51,913 nt of DNA from Streptomyces europaeiscabiei (GTDB taxonomy: Bacteria > Actinomycetota > Actinomycetes > Streptomycetales > Streptomycetaceae): positions 1 through 51,913 of the forward strand of contig NZ_LRTR01000687.1 of NCBI RefSeq assembly GCF_001550375.1. Direction: 5' to 3'. Under the pieces are notes generated by a model. The model was given only the letters and a program-made list of their open reading frames with translations, had not been told where the DNA came from and did not search any database. A program made the translations under genes and the position numbers. This document shows positions 1 to 8,291 of the stretch, piece after piece (position 1 is the stretch's first letter; every line of letters starts with the position of its first letter).

Positions 1-762
1 GCCGCGTTCACGCGCCCGGCGAGCGGCACGGCGAGCAGCCCGGCGGACGGCCCGGCAATTCGCCCGGCGGACGAGGCGCCGGGACGGCAGCTGATCGTCG
101 CCCTCCGTACGGTGCACCGGGCCGACGAGGGGCTGCTGCTGGGCGGCGCCCTGGAGGCGGCGTGGGAGGCACTGACGGGGACGGCGCCGGCGGGCTGGGG
201 TACGGCCGAGCCCGTCAACCTCCCCTGGTCGCCACGGCAGTTGACCGATCTGGCCCGGGAGCGGATGCCCGAGCCGTCGCAGCTGGTCGTCGTCGGCACC
301 CCGGACCGGCCGGCCATGGCGACGGTCCGGGTGACGCGTACGACGAAGGGTGTGGAGGAGGACGTGGTCCTGACCGTCGGATACGCGGCCGGCGAGGACG
401 TGCCGCTGGACCGGATCGAGCCGCTGGCCGACACGCTGGTCCGGGAGCACGGGCTGCGGACCCTGCTGACCTCGGTGCGGGTGGCGCGCGCCGACCTGAC
501 GACCGCTCCCCGCCTGGAGGGGCCGCCGATCCCGTACGCCTTCACGCTCGGCCCGGACGACGTGCACACCATCGGGCTGGACCACGCGCGGCGGCCCCCG
601 GTCGAGGTCCGGGCGGTCCATCTCGGCCCGACGGCCCGTCCGGCGCTGCACTACCCCCTCGGGGACGGTGAGGACACCGAGGCGTGGGGGCGGCTCCAGC
701 AGCTCACGGCCCATCTCAAGGGTGATCGTTCCCAGCCATCCGCCCCTGCTCGGCAAGGGTGA
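1..762 (+). CDS. Hypothetical protein, 5'-truncated by the window edge
   Basis: The frame is open from the first base and ends at TGA 760-762. A GTG at 112 could serve as a start, but the frame is equally well coded before it, so the gene most likely begins outside the window. About 253 residues are visible. The first 35 are Pro/Ala/Gly-rich. The rest looks like a soluble alpha/beta domain and contains AGWGTAEP, LTDLARERMP and YPLGDGED. No signal peptide, membrane segment or catalytic motif can be recognised. The segments recall the Streptomyces DUF6177 family, often found near type VII secretion loci, but this is a weak impression. The next gene starts 129 bases later and is unrelated. Confidence 0.55.
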   Translation, partial: AAFTRPASGTASSPADGPAIRPADEAPGRQLIVALRTVHRADEGLLLGGALEAAWEALTGTAPAGWGTAEPVNLPWSPRQLTDLARERMPEPSQLVVVGTPDRPAMATVRVTRTTKGVEEDVVLTVGYAAGEDVPLDRIEPLADTLVREHGLRTLLTSVRVARADLTTAPRLEGPPIPYAFTLGPDDVHTIGLDHARRPPVEVRAVHLGPTARPALHYPLGDGEDTEAWGRLQQLTAHLKGDRSQPSAPARQG

Positions 763-890
763 CTCGCGTCACTAACACAACGACCAATACCACCAGTACG
801 AGTTCTGACCGGCAAAGGATGTACCGGCCTGACCTGGGTCTCTAACCTCCCGGCAACAGCTGCCAGAAGGCACGCGCCAGGAGGAGAACC

Positions 891-2099
891 ATGGCCAGAT
901 CCAGCCACGTCGGCACCGGGCACACCATCGGCCCCGTCATCGGACCGGCGTCCGTGTACCGGCGTCCCGTCCGGCGCCCCCTCGCGGCGGCGTTCGCCGC
1001 GACCCTCGCGCTCGGCACCCTGGGCGCCTGCGGCGGTGGCGACGCCGACGCGCCGAAGGTGGCGGAGAACAAGATCTCGGCGGGCCAGGTGCCGGACTAC
1101 TACCCGGCGGACTACGCCGACCTGATCGCGGCGGCGGAGAAGGAGGGCGGCAAGCTCACCGTCTACTCGAACCTCGGCGACGAGAACATGGCGCCGATCG
1201 TCCGGGACTTCAAGAAGAAGTACGACTTCATCAAGACCGTCTCCGTCAACGAGCTGGACAGTGACGAGCTGTTCCAGAAGACCCTGTCCGAGAACGCTGC
1301 CGGTTCCTCCCCGGCGGACGTGCTGATCTCCAGCGCGGCGACCGCGTGGGCGGACTTCTCGGCCCGCGAGGACACGGTCCTGGAGTACAAGTCGCCGGAG
1401 CTGGAGGAGCTGGGCGAGAGCGCGGAGCTGCTGCCGAGCGTGTACTCGATGTCGCAGGACCCGATGACGATCGCGTACAACACGTCGCTGATGGAGACCC
1501 CGCCGACCAGCCTGACGGACTTCGCGAAGATCGTGACGTCGGACGAGGACAAGTACAAGAACAAGGTGACGGTCCGCGACCCGGAGGGCTCGTTCGGCTT
1601 CACGGTCACGCGGGCGCTCACCGAGGGCAACCCGGAGTCGTGGGAGGACCTGGAGAAGATCCTTCCGCTGACCCGCCCGGAGACCTCCTCCGGCACCCAG
1701 TTGGAGAAGATCGTCGCAGGTGAGTACACGGCCGGCTTCCTGATCAGCGCCTCCCCCGCCTACCCCGTGGTGGAGGACAGCGCGGGTCTTGTGAAGATCG
1801 TCTTCCCGAAGGACGGCACGGTCGTCCTGCCGCGCGGCCTCGGTATCGCCGCCGAGGCGCCGCACCCGGCGACCTCGAAGCTCTTCCTGGACTTCGCCCT
1901 CTCCGACGAGGGCCAGCGCGCGGTCGCCGAGGGCGGTCTGGCCTCGTACCGCGAGGGCGTGAAGGGCGAGGGCCTGCACACCTACCAGGAGGTCGTGGAC
2001 GCGGTCGGCGAGGAGAACATCATCCACGTCGAGTACGAGCCGGTCTCGAAGGACGACTCCGAAGCCTGGCTGGAGCGCTTCGACGGACTCCGCAAGTAG
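891..2099 (+). CDS. ABC transporter substrate-binding lipoprotein, ferric-iron (family 1) type
   Basis: Extracytoplasmic solute receptor of the importer encoded with the next two genes. The 402-residue protein has a long basic n-region, a hydrophobic stretch and a lipobox (LGAC, lipidated Cys47), so it should be membrane-anchored. The mature part starts with YPADYADLIAAAEKEGGKL and continues with LTVYSNLGDENM, as in Fbp/AfuA-like binding proteins. The ATG at 891 follows a strong AGGAGG, 7 bases away. The 42-base gap to the permease and the shared strand indicate an operon. Fe(III) is the family's usual ligand, but phosphonate or polyamine receptors share this fold, so the substrate is inferred. 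Confidence 0.88.
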   Translation: MARSSHVGTGHTIGPVIGPASVYRRPVRRPLAAAFAATLALGTLGACGGGDADAPKVAENKISAGQVPDYYPADYADLIAAAEKEGGKLTVYSNLGDENMAPIVRDFKKKYDFIKTVSVNELDSDELFQKTLSENAAGSSPADVLISSAATAWADFSAREDTVLEYKSPELEELGESAELLPSVYSMSQDPMTIAYNTSLMETPPTSLTDFAKIVTSDEDKYKNKVTVRDPEGSFGFTVTRALTEGNPESWEDLEKILPLTRPETSSGTQLEKIVAGEYTAGFLISASPAYPVVEDSAGLVKIVFPKDGTVVLPRGLGIAAEAPHPATSKLFLDFALSDEGQRAVAEGGLASYREGVKGEGLHTYQEVVDAVGEENIIHVEYEPVSKDDSEAWLERFDGLRK

Positions 2100-2141
2100 T
2101 CCGTCAGCAGGCAGCCACCGGGACGATCGGAGTCAGAGCAC

Positions 2142-3914
2142 ATGTCAACCCTCACCCAACCGCCGCGCACCCCGGCGGACGAGTCACCGGCGGAGACGTT
2201 CGAGCCCCCGCGCTACCGCCGCCCCCTCGGCATCGGACGGGACACGGTCGTCCAGTACGCGGTCCTGGCGTTCCTCGCCGTCCTGGTGCTGGCCCCGATC
2301 GTCCCGACCCTCTACCAGAGCATCCGCAACCGCCCGCTCTACGAGGCGGGCGGGGCCTTCACCCTCAGCGGCTACACCGACCTCTTCACCAAGGCGGGCT
2401 TCGGTGAAGTCGCCCTGAACACGCTGCTGTTCGCCTCGCTGACGACGATCCTCAGCCTGGCGATCGCCATCCCGATGGCGATCGTGGTGGTCCGGACGAA
2501 GCTGCCGGGCGGCCGGCTGGTCGCGCTGGCGATGCAGTGGCCGTTCTTCATCTCGTCGCTGATCCTGGGCTTCGGCTGGATCATCATGTACGGCCCGGCC
2601 GGGTTCGTCAGCGTCAAGGTGCAGCAGGTCTTCGGCGGGGTGCCGTGGAACCTGTACTCGATCCCCGGCATGGCGCTCACGGAGGCCGTGGCGCTCGCCC
2701 CGATCGCGTACGTCTTCTGCGCCAACGCGCTCCGGCAGTCGGACGCCTCGCTCGAATCAGCCGCGCAGGTCTGCGGTGCCGGTCCCTTCCGCATCCTCGC
2801 CCAGGTGATCGTGCCGCTGCTGCGCCCCCCGATCGTCTACTCGGCGATCCTCGTCTTCTCCGTCTCCATCGAGACGCTGAGCGTGCCGCTGCTGTACGGC
2901 CAGCCGGTCAGCATCGACGTCTTCTCGACCTTCCTCTACCACAACGGACTTCAGTCGGTGGACCCCGACTACACGATGCTCGGCGCCGCCTCCACGGTGA
3001 TCCTCGTGCTCACCCTCAGCCTGGTCGCCGTCCAGGCGAAGCTGCTGAAGGACGCGGCCCGGTTCGTGTCCGTGCGCGGCAAGGTGACCCGGCCGCGCAA
3101 GCTCGACCTGGGCTGGCTGAAGTGGGTGAGCATCGCGTGCATCTGGTTCTACGTGATCGTCGGCGCCCTGATCCCGATCGCGGGCCTGGTGATGCGGTCC
3201 TTCACGCTCGTGTTCACGCCGCTGCAGTCGCCGTTCAGGACGGTGACGACGAAGAACTACGAGCTCGTCTTCGACTCCGACAACTACGTGCAGTCGCTGT
3301 GGAACAGCCTCGTCGTGGCCGGCGTCGGCTCGGTGGTCGTCAGCGTCCTCGCCGTGTTCGCGGTGATGGTGGCCCGCCGCTCCACGTTCAGGTGGGGCCG
3401 GGCGGTGGAGTATCTGGCCCTCATCCCCCAGTCCCTCCCCGGCATCATCATCGGTATCGGCTTCTTCTGGGCCTTCGCGCTCGCCCCGTTCGGGATGGGC
3501 TCGGTCCTCCAGGGCACGATCTACGCCGTCGTCATCGCCTTCGGCATGCGGGCCCTGCCCAGCGCGTTCGGCTCGGTCGCCCCGGCGATCATGCAGATCG
3601 GCGGTGAGCTGGACAACGCTGCCCGGGTCTCCGGCGCCGACTGGCTGATGACCTTCTTCCGCGTCCTGCGGGCCCTGATCACACCGGCGTTCGCCGGAGC
3701 CCTGGTACTCACCTTCGTGATCATGCTCAAGGAGTACTCCCCGGCCGTCTTCCTCAGCTCGGCCGACAACAACATCCTCGGCACCACCATGCTCAGCCTC
3801 TGGACGCAGGGCAGGGCCGGATCCGTCGCCGCGCTGGCCACCCTCCAGATCGGCATCACCGCGGTCTTCGTCGCACTCGCGGGACTGCTCATGAAGGGAA
3901 AGCACCATGCCTGA
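2142..3914 (+). CDS. ABC transporter permease with two fused permease units (FbpB type)
   Basis: Inner-membrane channel of the importer. At 590 residues it is about twice a single permease. A first set of about six hydrophobic helices (about residues 35-300) and a second set (about 325-585) each carry a BPD_transp_1-type EAA loop: ALRQSDASLESAAQVCGAG in the first half and ELDNAARVSGADWL in the second. This fused architecture is typical of FbpB-like ferric transporters. The ATG at 2142 lies 42 bases after the receptor gene, and the 3' end overlaps the ATPase gene by 8 bases, which suggests translational coupling. Confidence 0.9.
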   Translation: MSTLTQPPRTPADESPAETFEPPRYRRPLGIGRDTVVQYAVLAFLAVLVLAPIVPTLYQSIRNRPLYEAGGAFTLSGYTDLFTKAGFGEVALNTLLFASLTTILSLAIAIPMAIVVVRTKLPGGRLVALAMQWPFFISSLILGFGWIIMYGPAGFVSVKVQQVFGGVPWNLYSIPGMALTEAVALAPIAYVFCANALRQSDASLESAAQVCGAGPFRILAQVIVPLLRPPIVYSAILVFSVSIETLSVPLLYGQPVSIDVFSTFLYHNGLQSVDPDYTMLGAASTVILVLTLSLVAVQAKLLKDAARFVSVRGKVTRPRKLDLGWLKWVSIACIWFYVIVGALIPIAGLVMRSFTLVFTPLQSPFRTVTTKNYELVFDSDNYVQSLWNSLVVAGVGSVVVSVLAVFAVMVARRSTFRWGRAVEYLALIPQSLPGIIIGIGFFWAFALAPFGMGSVLQGTIYAVVIAFGMRALPSAFGSVAPAIMQIGGELDNAARVSGADWLMTFFRVLRALITPAFAGALVLTFVIMLKEYSPAVFLSSADNNILGTTMLSLWTQGRAGSVAALATLQIGITAVFVALAGLLMKGKHHA

Positions 3915-5034
3915 GGTGACCGTCAAGAACCTCGCCAAGACGTTCGGCGACAACTCCGTCCTGCGGGACGTCACCTTCACCATCAAGGACGGCGAGTTCT
4001 TCACGCTGCTGGGCGCGAGCGGCTGCGGCAAGTCGACGACGCTGAACTGCATCGCGGGGCTTGAGCAGCCGACGGAGGGCTCGATCGCGGTGGGCGGGAG
4101 ACCGTTCGTGGACGCCGGGGCCGGGATCTTCCTTCCCCCCGAGGAGCGCAACCTCGGCATGGTCTTCCAGTCGTACGCGCTGTGGCCGCACATGACCATC
4201 GCGAAGAACCTCGCGCTGCCGCTCACCATCCGCAAGGTGCCGAAGGACAGGCAGAGAACGCTGATCCACGAGGCTCTGGACAAGGTGGGGTTGGCCGCGC
4301 TCAGCGGTCGCTACCCGCACCAGCTGTCAGGTGGCCAGCAGCAACGGGTCGCCCTGGCACGGGCGTTGGTGTACTCGCCGTCGGTCCTGCTGCTCGACGA
4401 GCCGCTGTCGAACCTGGACGCGAAGCTCCGCGAGCAGGCGCGTGCCTGGCTGAAGCGGCTCCAGGAGGAGCTGGGCATCACGACCGTCTACGTCACCCAC
4501 GACCAGGACGAGGCCCTCGCGCTCAGCGACCGGATCGCCGTGATGGAGGGCGGCAACATGATCCAGATCGGCACCCCGCACGAGATCTACGAGCGGCCCG
4601 CGGCCCCGGCCGTCGCCGCGTTCGTCGGCCGCTGCAACTTCCTCACCGGCAAGGTGGTGAGCCTGGACGGCACCCGGCACACCGTGCTCCTCGACGCCGG
4701 CGGGGAGGTCGTACGGGTCGACAGCGACCGGCGCGTCCCGACCGGTGACTCCGTGACGGTGGCCGTCCGCCCCGAGCGCCTGGAGGTCGTCTCCTCGGCC
4801 GAGACCCCGGCCGGTGTGAACCGGCTCGACACCCAGGTCATCACCAGCTCCTACGTCGGCTCCCGCTACGAGTACGACGTCCGCCTCGGCGACCAGGTGG
4901 TGCAGGTGCTGAGCAGCAACGGGGGGCTCGCGGGCGAGGTGGCGCTGGTCTTCGACCCGGGGCACGCGCTGCTGTACGCGGACAAGGTCGAACTGCCGGA
5001 GGATCAGCGGGACTTGCTGACCGTCACCGCATGA
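3907..5034 (+). CDS. ABC transporter ATP-binding protein (FbpC/PotA type)
   Basis: Energising subunit of the importer, 375 residues. It has Walker A GASGCGKST at 36-44, signature LSGGQQQRVALARA near 140, Walker B LLLDEP near 161-166 and the switch His in VTHDQDEA. The C-terminal third, from about residue 240, is a TOBE-like domain, as in Fbp/Pot/Ugp ATPases. The ATG at 3907 lies inside the permease gene's last codons, so the two are probably translationally coupled. A perfect hairpin 33 bases after the stop closes the operon. Confidence 0.92.
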   Translation: MPEVTVKNLAKTFGDNSVLRDVTFTIKDGEFFTLLGASGCGKSTTLNCIAGLEQPTEGSIAVGGRPFVDAGAGIFLPPEERNLGMVFQSYALWPHMTIAKNLALPLTIRKVPKDRQRTLIHEALDKVGLAALSGRYPHQLSGGQQQRVALARALVYSPSVLLLDEPLSNLDAKLREQARAWLKRLQEELGITTVYVTHDQDEALALSDRIAVMEGGNMIQIGTPHEIYERPAAPAVAAFVGRCNFLTGKVVSLDGTRHTVLLDAGGEVVRVDSDRRVPTGDSVTVAVRPERLEVVSSAETPAGVNRLDTQVITSSYVGSRYEYDVRLGDQVVQVLSSNGGLAGEVALVFDPGHALLYADKVELPEDQRDLLTVTA

Positions 5035-5067
5035 CGTGCGGCTTCTGAACCATCCTCCCCTCCCCCG

Positions 5068-5106
5068 GTCCCCTGGAAGGCCGTCGAGCCCGGCCTTCCA
5101 GGGGAC
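5068..5106 (+). terminator. Rho-independent-like hairpin after the ABC importer operon
   Basis: A perfect 16-bp inverted repeat (arms 5068-5083 and 5091-5106) encloses a 7-base loop. There is no U-tract, which is common for Streptomyces terminators. Confidence 0.8.
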
Positions 5107-5209
5107 GCCCTCATGAGCGGTGTCTACCGGGACACGGCAGCCAAGAGCGGGGCGAGGCTGCCCGACACCTCCGTTGTCTGCCCGGTCGCCGCCGGGTGAG
5201 GCTGTGGCC

Positions 5210-5920
5210 ATGAGAATCGGCGCGACGCTCCTCACGTTGTCCCTGGCCCCGTTGCTGGCCTGCATCCTGGTGTTCGCCGTGTGGCTGCCCCAGGACATGA
5301 ACCGCTACGAGGAGTACGGGGCGGCCGAGCCGTGCGGCGCCGACGCCCCGGCGAAGGAGTGGGAGGACTGTCTGCGTACGGTCTCCTTCACCGTCGACAG
5401 CACCCGGAACACATCGAGCAGAAACGGCGGTTACCGGGCGGCCCTGTCCGGCGCGCCCCTCTGGAACCGGACCGTGGAGTTCGGCGGCCCGGACCCGCTG
5501 TTGGAGCGCCTGCGGCCGGGGGACCGGGTCACCGGCACCGTCTGGCGCGGCGACATCACCGCGCTCAGCCGGGGAGGCGTCCGGCAGAGCACCTCCGGGG
5601 AACCCCGCGACGAACCCCAGATGACGGCCGCGATCGGCACGTTCGCGGGCCTTCTGGCGGCTCTGGGGTTCTGGCTCGGCGCGATGCGGCTGACCCGGCC
5701 CCACGACCGCGAGACCTTCACCTGGGCCCAGTACGGCAAACCACTGCTCATCGCGCTGCTCGTCGCCTGCTGCGGCGTGGGGCTGCCGTTCGTGTGGCTC
5801 GGCCTCCCGTGGTGGCTCGTGCCCGCCGTCGTCGTACCGCTCATGGTGTACACGGCCGGGCTGGTCCACCGGTACCGACAGCCGCGTGCCGCTCAACAGC
5901 CGGCTCCGGTACCGGAGTAG
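5210..5920 (+). CDS. Membrane protein of unknown function
   Basis: A 236-residue protein with a hydrophobic N-terminus (residues about 1-25), an extracytoplasmic-looking region of about 115 residues with three Cys, then one helix (TFAGLLAALGFWLGAM) and two close helices (ALLVACCGVGLPFVWLGL and WLVPAVVVPLMVYTAGLV) before a short basic tail. I recognise no family. The ATG at 5210 has a GGTGAG at 10 bases. An in-frame GTG at 5120 is open but would add 30 non-hydrophobic residues and is less likely. It stands alone between the importer terminator and the first lectin gene. Confidence 0.7.
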   Translation: MRIGATLLTLSLAPLLACILVFAVWLPQDMNRYEEYGAAEPCGADAPAKEWEDCLRTVSFTVDSTRNTSSRNGGYRAALSGAPLWNRTVEFGGPDPLLERLRPGDRVTGTVWRGDITALSRGGVRQSTSGEPRDEPQMTAAIGTFAGLLAALGFWLGAMRLTRPHDRETFTWAQYGKPLLIALLVACCGVGLPFVWLGLPWWLVPAVVVPLMVYTAGLVHRYRQPRAAQQPAPVPE

Positions 5921-6052
5921 ACGCAGAGACAAGCAGCCACGGGACTCATCGATAACGACATCTGCGGAACTCGCGCCGCATTCTGGTCATTCCCGCTCTC
6001 CGAGCGGACTGTTCCGTTCCCCGTCCTCCGGCCCCTGATCCAGGAGATACAT

Positions 6053-6532
6053 ATGTCCCGTGCTCTGAAGGCCGCACGAAGAACCGCCGCGGCGGTGCTC
6101 GCACTCGGTTCCGTTCTGTTCCTGTCCCCGTCGCCGGCTCAGGCCGCGGGTTACCAGGAGCTGAAGAACGTGGAATCCCGGAAGTGCCTGGCCATTGCCC
6201 ACTCCGATCCCGGATTGGCAGTCAGTCCGATCCAGTGGACGTGCAACAACGACGATGAACAGCGGTGGGAGCTGCGTCATGTGAAGGACGAGTGGTACCA
6301 GCTCGTCAACAAGGCCACTCAACGGTGCCTCACCGGCGTCAACGACGGCATCAAGCCCTTCCAGCTCTACTGCAGCGAAACCGACAGTCACCTCTGGCTC
6401 AAGGACAGCATCGGCCGACTGCGCAACAACCGCTACGACTACTGCCTGGCCGTTCCCCACTCCAGCCACACCAACGGCGTCGAGCCGGTCATGTGGACCT
6501 GCACCCTGGACTACGACCAGCGCTGGACCTGA
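6053..6532 (+). CDS. Secreted ricin-B-type (beta-trefoil) lectin-like protein
   Basis: A 159-residue exported protein. The Sec signal peptide is followed by an AQA/AG cleavage site after residue 31. The mature 128 residues show three trefoil-like repeats: CLAIAHSDPG...IQWTC...QRWE, CLTGVNDG...LYCS...HLWL, and YCLAVPHSSH...VMWTC...QRW. The QxW-type positions bind sugars in ricin-B domains. There is no catalytic domain, so it may be a stand-alone lectin or cell-wall/polysaccharide binder. It is clearly paralogous to the gene at 9413-9946, sharing CLAVPHSS and WTCTL near the C-terminus. Its stop codon directly abuts the end of the convergent ATPase gene with no spacer. Confidence 0.85.
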   Translation: MSRALKAARRTAAAVLALGSVLFLSPSPAQAAGYQELKNVESRKCLAIAHSDPGLAVSPIQWTCNNDDEQRWELRHVKDEWYQLVNKATQRCLTGVNDGIKPFQLYCSETDSHLWLKDSIGRLRNNRYDYCLAVPHSSHTNGVEPVMWTCTLDYDQRWT

Positions 6533-7021
6533 TCAGCCAGACTCCCGAGCCGGGAGGAGCCTGACCAGGGACAGCCAGCGGGGCAGGTCGATCTCGGCCA
6601 GGACGGTCTTGCCGGGCGGGTCGCGGTCCAGCACCTGCCAGCGGTCGGCGAGCGCGCCGACGAGGGTCAGGCCCCGGCCGCCGTCGTCGAGCGGGCTCGT
6701 CGGCCGTATGGCGCCGGGGCCGGGCGGATGGCGTTCGGCGCGGGTGTCGGTGACCTCGATGCGCAGGGAGCCGGTGGGGAGGGAGAGGCGGAGTTCGAAG
6801 TCCCGGCCGGGGACGCGGCCGTGGGTCACCGCGTTGGCCGCCAGCTCGGCCACGACCGCCGCCGCCCTGTCGGAGGCGTCCGAGCCGTGCGGGATGCCCC
6901 AGGTGTGCAACTGGTTCAGGGCCAGGTGCCTTGCCAGCCGGGCCCCTAAGGGGGTGGAGCTGAAGCGCTGGGTGAACACGTGCACGGTGACGGGGTGTTG
7001 CTGGGCGGGCGGTGCGGTCAT
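6533..7021 (-). CDS. Anti-sigma-factor-like ATP-binding protein (HATPase_c_2, RsbW/SpoIIAB type)
   Basis: A 162-residue cytoplasmic GHKL-fold protein. The N box is ELAANAVTHG near residues 57-66, the first G box is DDGGRGL near 117-123, and a short GKTVLAEI strand follows. Such single-domain ATPases in Streptomyces act as anti-sigma or anti-anti-sigma kinases, commonly beside XRE/DUF397 gene pairs. The ATG at 7021 faces the XRE gene across a 157-base divergent promoter region with an 11-bp-arm palindrome. The 3' end meets the lectin gene head-on at 6532/6533. Confidence 0.85.
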   Translation of the reverse strand: MTAPPAQQHPVTVHVFTQRFSSTPLGARLARHLALNQLHTWGIPHGSDASDRAAAVVAELAANAVTHGRVPGRDFELRLSLPTGSLRIEVTDTRAERHPPGPGAIRPTSPLDDGGRGLTLVGALADRWQVLDRDPPGKTVLAEIDLPRWLSLVRLLPARESG

Positions 7022-7065
7022 GCCGCCAATGTGACCGCCCCGACCGCCGGTTCACCAGCACCGGG

Positions 7066-7092
7066 CCGCGTACGCTGCGCGAGCGTACGCGG
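7066..7092. promoter_or_regulatory. Palindromic operator candidate between the ATPase and XRE genes
   Basis: Perfect 11-bp inverted arms (7066-7076 and 7082-7092) around a 5-base centre, in the shared upstream region of two divergent genes. The position suits autoregulation by the adjacent XRE protein, but binding is inferred only. Confidence 0.5.
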
Positions 7093-7178
7093 TCACTCAA
7101 TGGACGGTACTGGTGACGCGCTGCGACCATGGGCGTTGAACGGTGTGGTTCGGCGGGCGGGTGCGCGGGAGGTGGCCC

Positions 7179-8036
7179 ATGGTGGCCGACAGCGGCGGCG
7201 GCATGGCGGCGACGGGGATGGGCGGCGGGGAGCCGGAGGCGTCCGACAGTCTGCGGACGTTCGGGGCGATGGTCCAGGCGTTGCGGGAGCACGCGGGGCT
7301 GGGCCGGGAGGAGCTGGCCGACGTCATCGGCTACTCCAAGCACATGGTGGCGTCGGTGGAGTTGGGGCGGCGGATGCCGGACGCGGCGCTTGTGGAGGGG
7401 GTGGATCGGGCGCTCGGAAACACCGGGGCGCTGGTCCGTGCGGCTCAGCATCTGGGGAGGCAGCCGGGATTGGCGGCTTGGTTCAGGAAGTGGGCCGGGC
7501 TGGAGGCGTCGGCGATCGTGCTCCACACCTACGAGTGCCGCCTCGTTCCTGGGCTGCTGCAGACTGAGGCGTACGCGCGGACGCTGTTCAACAACCAGTT
7601 GCCGCCGCTGGGCGAAGAACAGGTGGAGGCCCAGTGGGTGGCTCGTGCAGAACGCCAGCGGCTGTTGCGGGAGCGGCCGAACACCGAGTTCAGCTTCATC
7701 CTGGAGGAGGGGCTGTTCATCCGGCGTACGGGCGGGCCGGAGGTGACACGCGAACTCATCGATCACGTACTGGAGATCGCCGATCTACGGAACATCGAGA
7801 TTCAGGTCATGCCCCAGGTACGGGAGACTCACGCTGGGCTCGATGGCCCCATGCGCCTGCTGGAAACCTCGGAAAACCGCTGGTACGGCTACTGTGAAGG
7901 GCAACGAGGCGGCCTGCTCGTATCCGACGCGAAAGAGGTCAGCGTCCTGCAGAGGCGATATGCCAGGATGCGATCACAGGCTCTCACCTCCGAAGACTCC
8001 GTGAGCCTGTTGCGGCGGATGCGAGGAAACCCATGA
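7179..8036 (+). CDS. XRE-family helix-turn-helix regulator with DUF5753 domain (Scr1 type)
   Basis: A 285-residue DNA-binding protein. The HTH (about residues 25-80) includes LGREELADVIGYSKHMVASVE. The C-terminal part (about 100-280), with LVPGLLQTEAYAR and EVSVLQRRYARMRSQAL, matches the DUF5753 domain of Streptomyces Scr1-like regulators. ATG 7179 is preferred because GGAGG lies 6 bases upstream; in-frame GTGs at 7143 and 7182 are alternatives. The stop overlaps the DUF397 gene start by 4 bases. Such pairs usually work together, the small DUF397 protein modulating the regulator. Confidence 0.9.
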   Translation: MVADSGGGMAATGMGGGEPEASDSLRTFGAMVQALREHAGLGREELADVIGYSKHMVASVELGRRMPDAALVEGVDRALGNTGALVRAAQHLGRQPGLAAWFRKWAGLEASAIVLHTYECRLVPGLLQTEAYARTLFNNQLPPLGEEQVEAQWVARAERQRLLRERPNTEFSFILEEGLFIRRTGGPEVTRELIDHVLEIADLRNIEIQVMPQVRETHAGLDGPMRLLETSENRWYGYCEGQRGGLLVSDAKEVSVLQRRYARMRSQALTSEDSVSLLRRMRGNP

Positions 8037-8284
8037 GCAGCTCCGAACTGACCTGGTTCAAGAGCAGTTACAGCGGCGGAGACGGCGACGACTGCGTCGA
8101 AGTGGCCCTCTCCTGGTTCAAGTCGAGCTACAGCAGCACCGGCTCAGGCGACTGCGTCGAAGTGGCCGTCGCCCTCCCCCACACCATCCACATCCGCGAC
8201 TCCAAGCACACCACCGGCCCCCTCCTCACCCTCTCCCCCACCGCCTGGGCCGACTTCGTCCCGTACGCCGCCGCTCAGGACTGA
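8033..8284 (+). CDS. DUF397 small protein with an internally duplicated N-terminal motif
   Basis: An 83-residue DUF397 protein translationally coupled (ATGA) to the XRE gene. The family normally has one WxKSSYS...CVEVA block followed by the IHIRDSK...LxxxxxxWxxF core. Here the block occurs twice, LTWFKSSYSGG...DCVEVA and LSWFKSSYSST...DCVEVA, from a 60-bp direct duplication (copies starting near 8050 and 8110). The C-terminal core RDSKHTTGP...WADFVPY is intact. The role as partner of the upstream regulator is inferred from conserved pairing. Confidence 0.9.
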   Translation: MSSSELTWFKSSYSGGDGDDCVEVALSWFKSSYSSTGSGDCVEVAVALPHTIHIRDSKHTTGPLLTLSPTAWADFVPYAAAQD

Positions 8285-8291
8285 CCCCGAC

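Noticed and set aside
763..890. Possible riboswitch before the ABC importer
   Set aside because: The leader is short, and no thiamin, cobalamin or other riboswitch core could be recognised.
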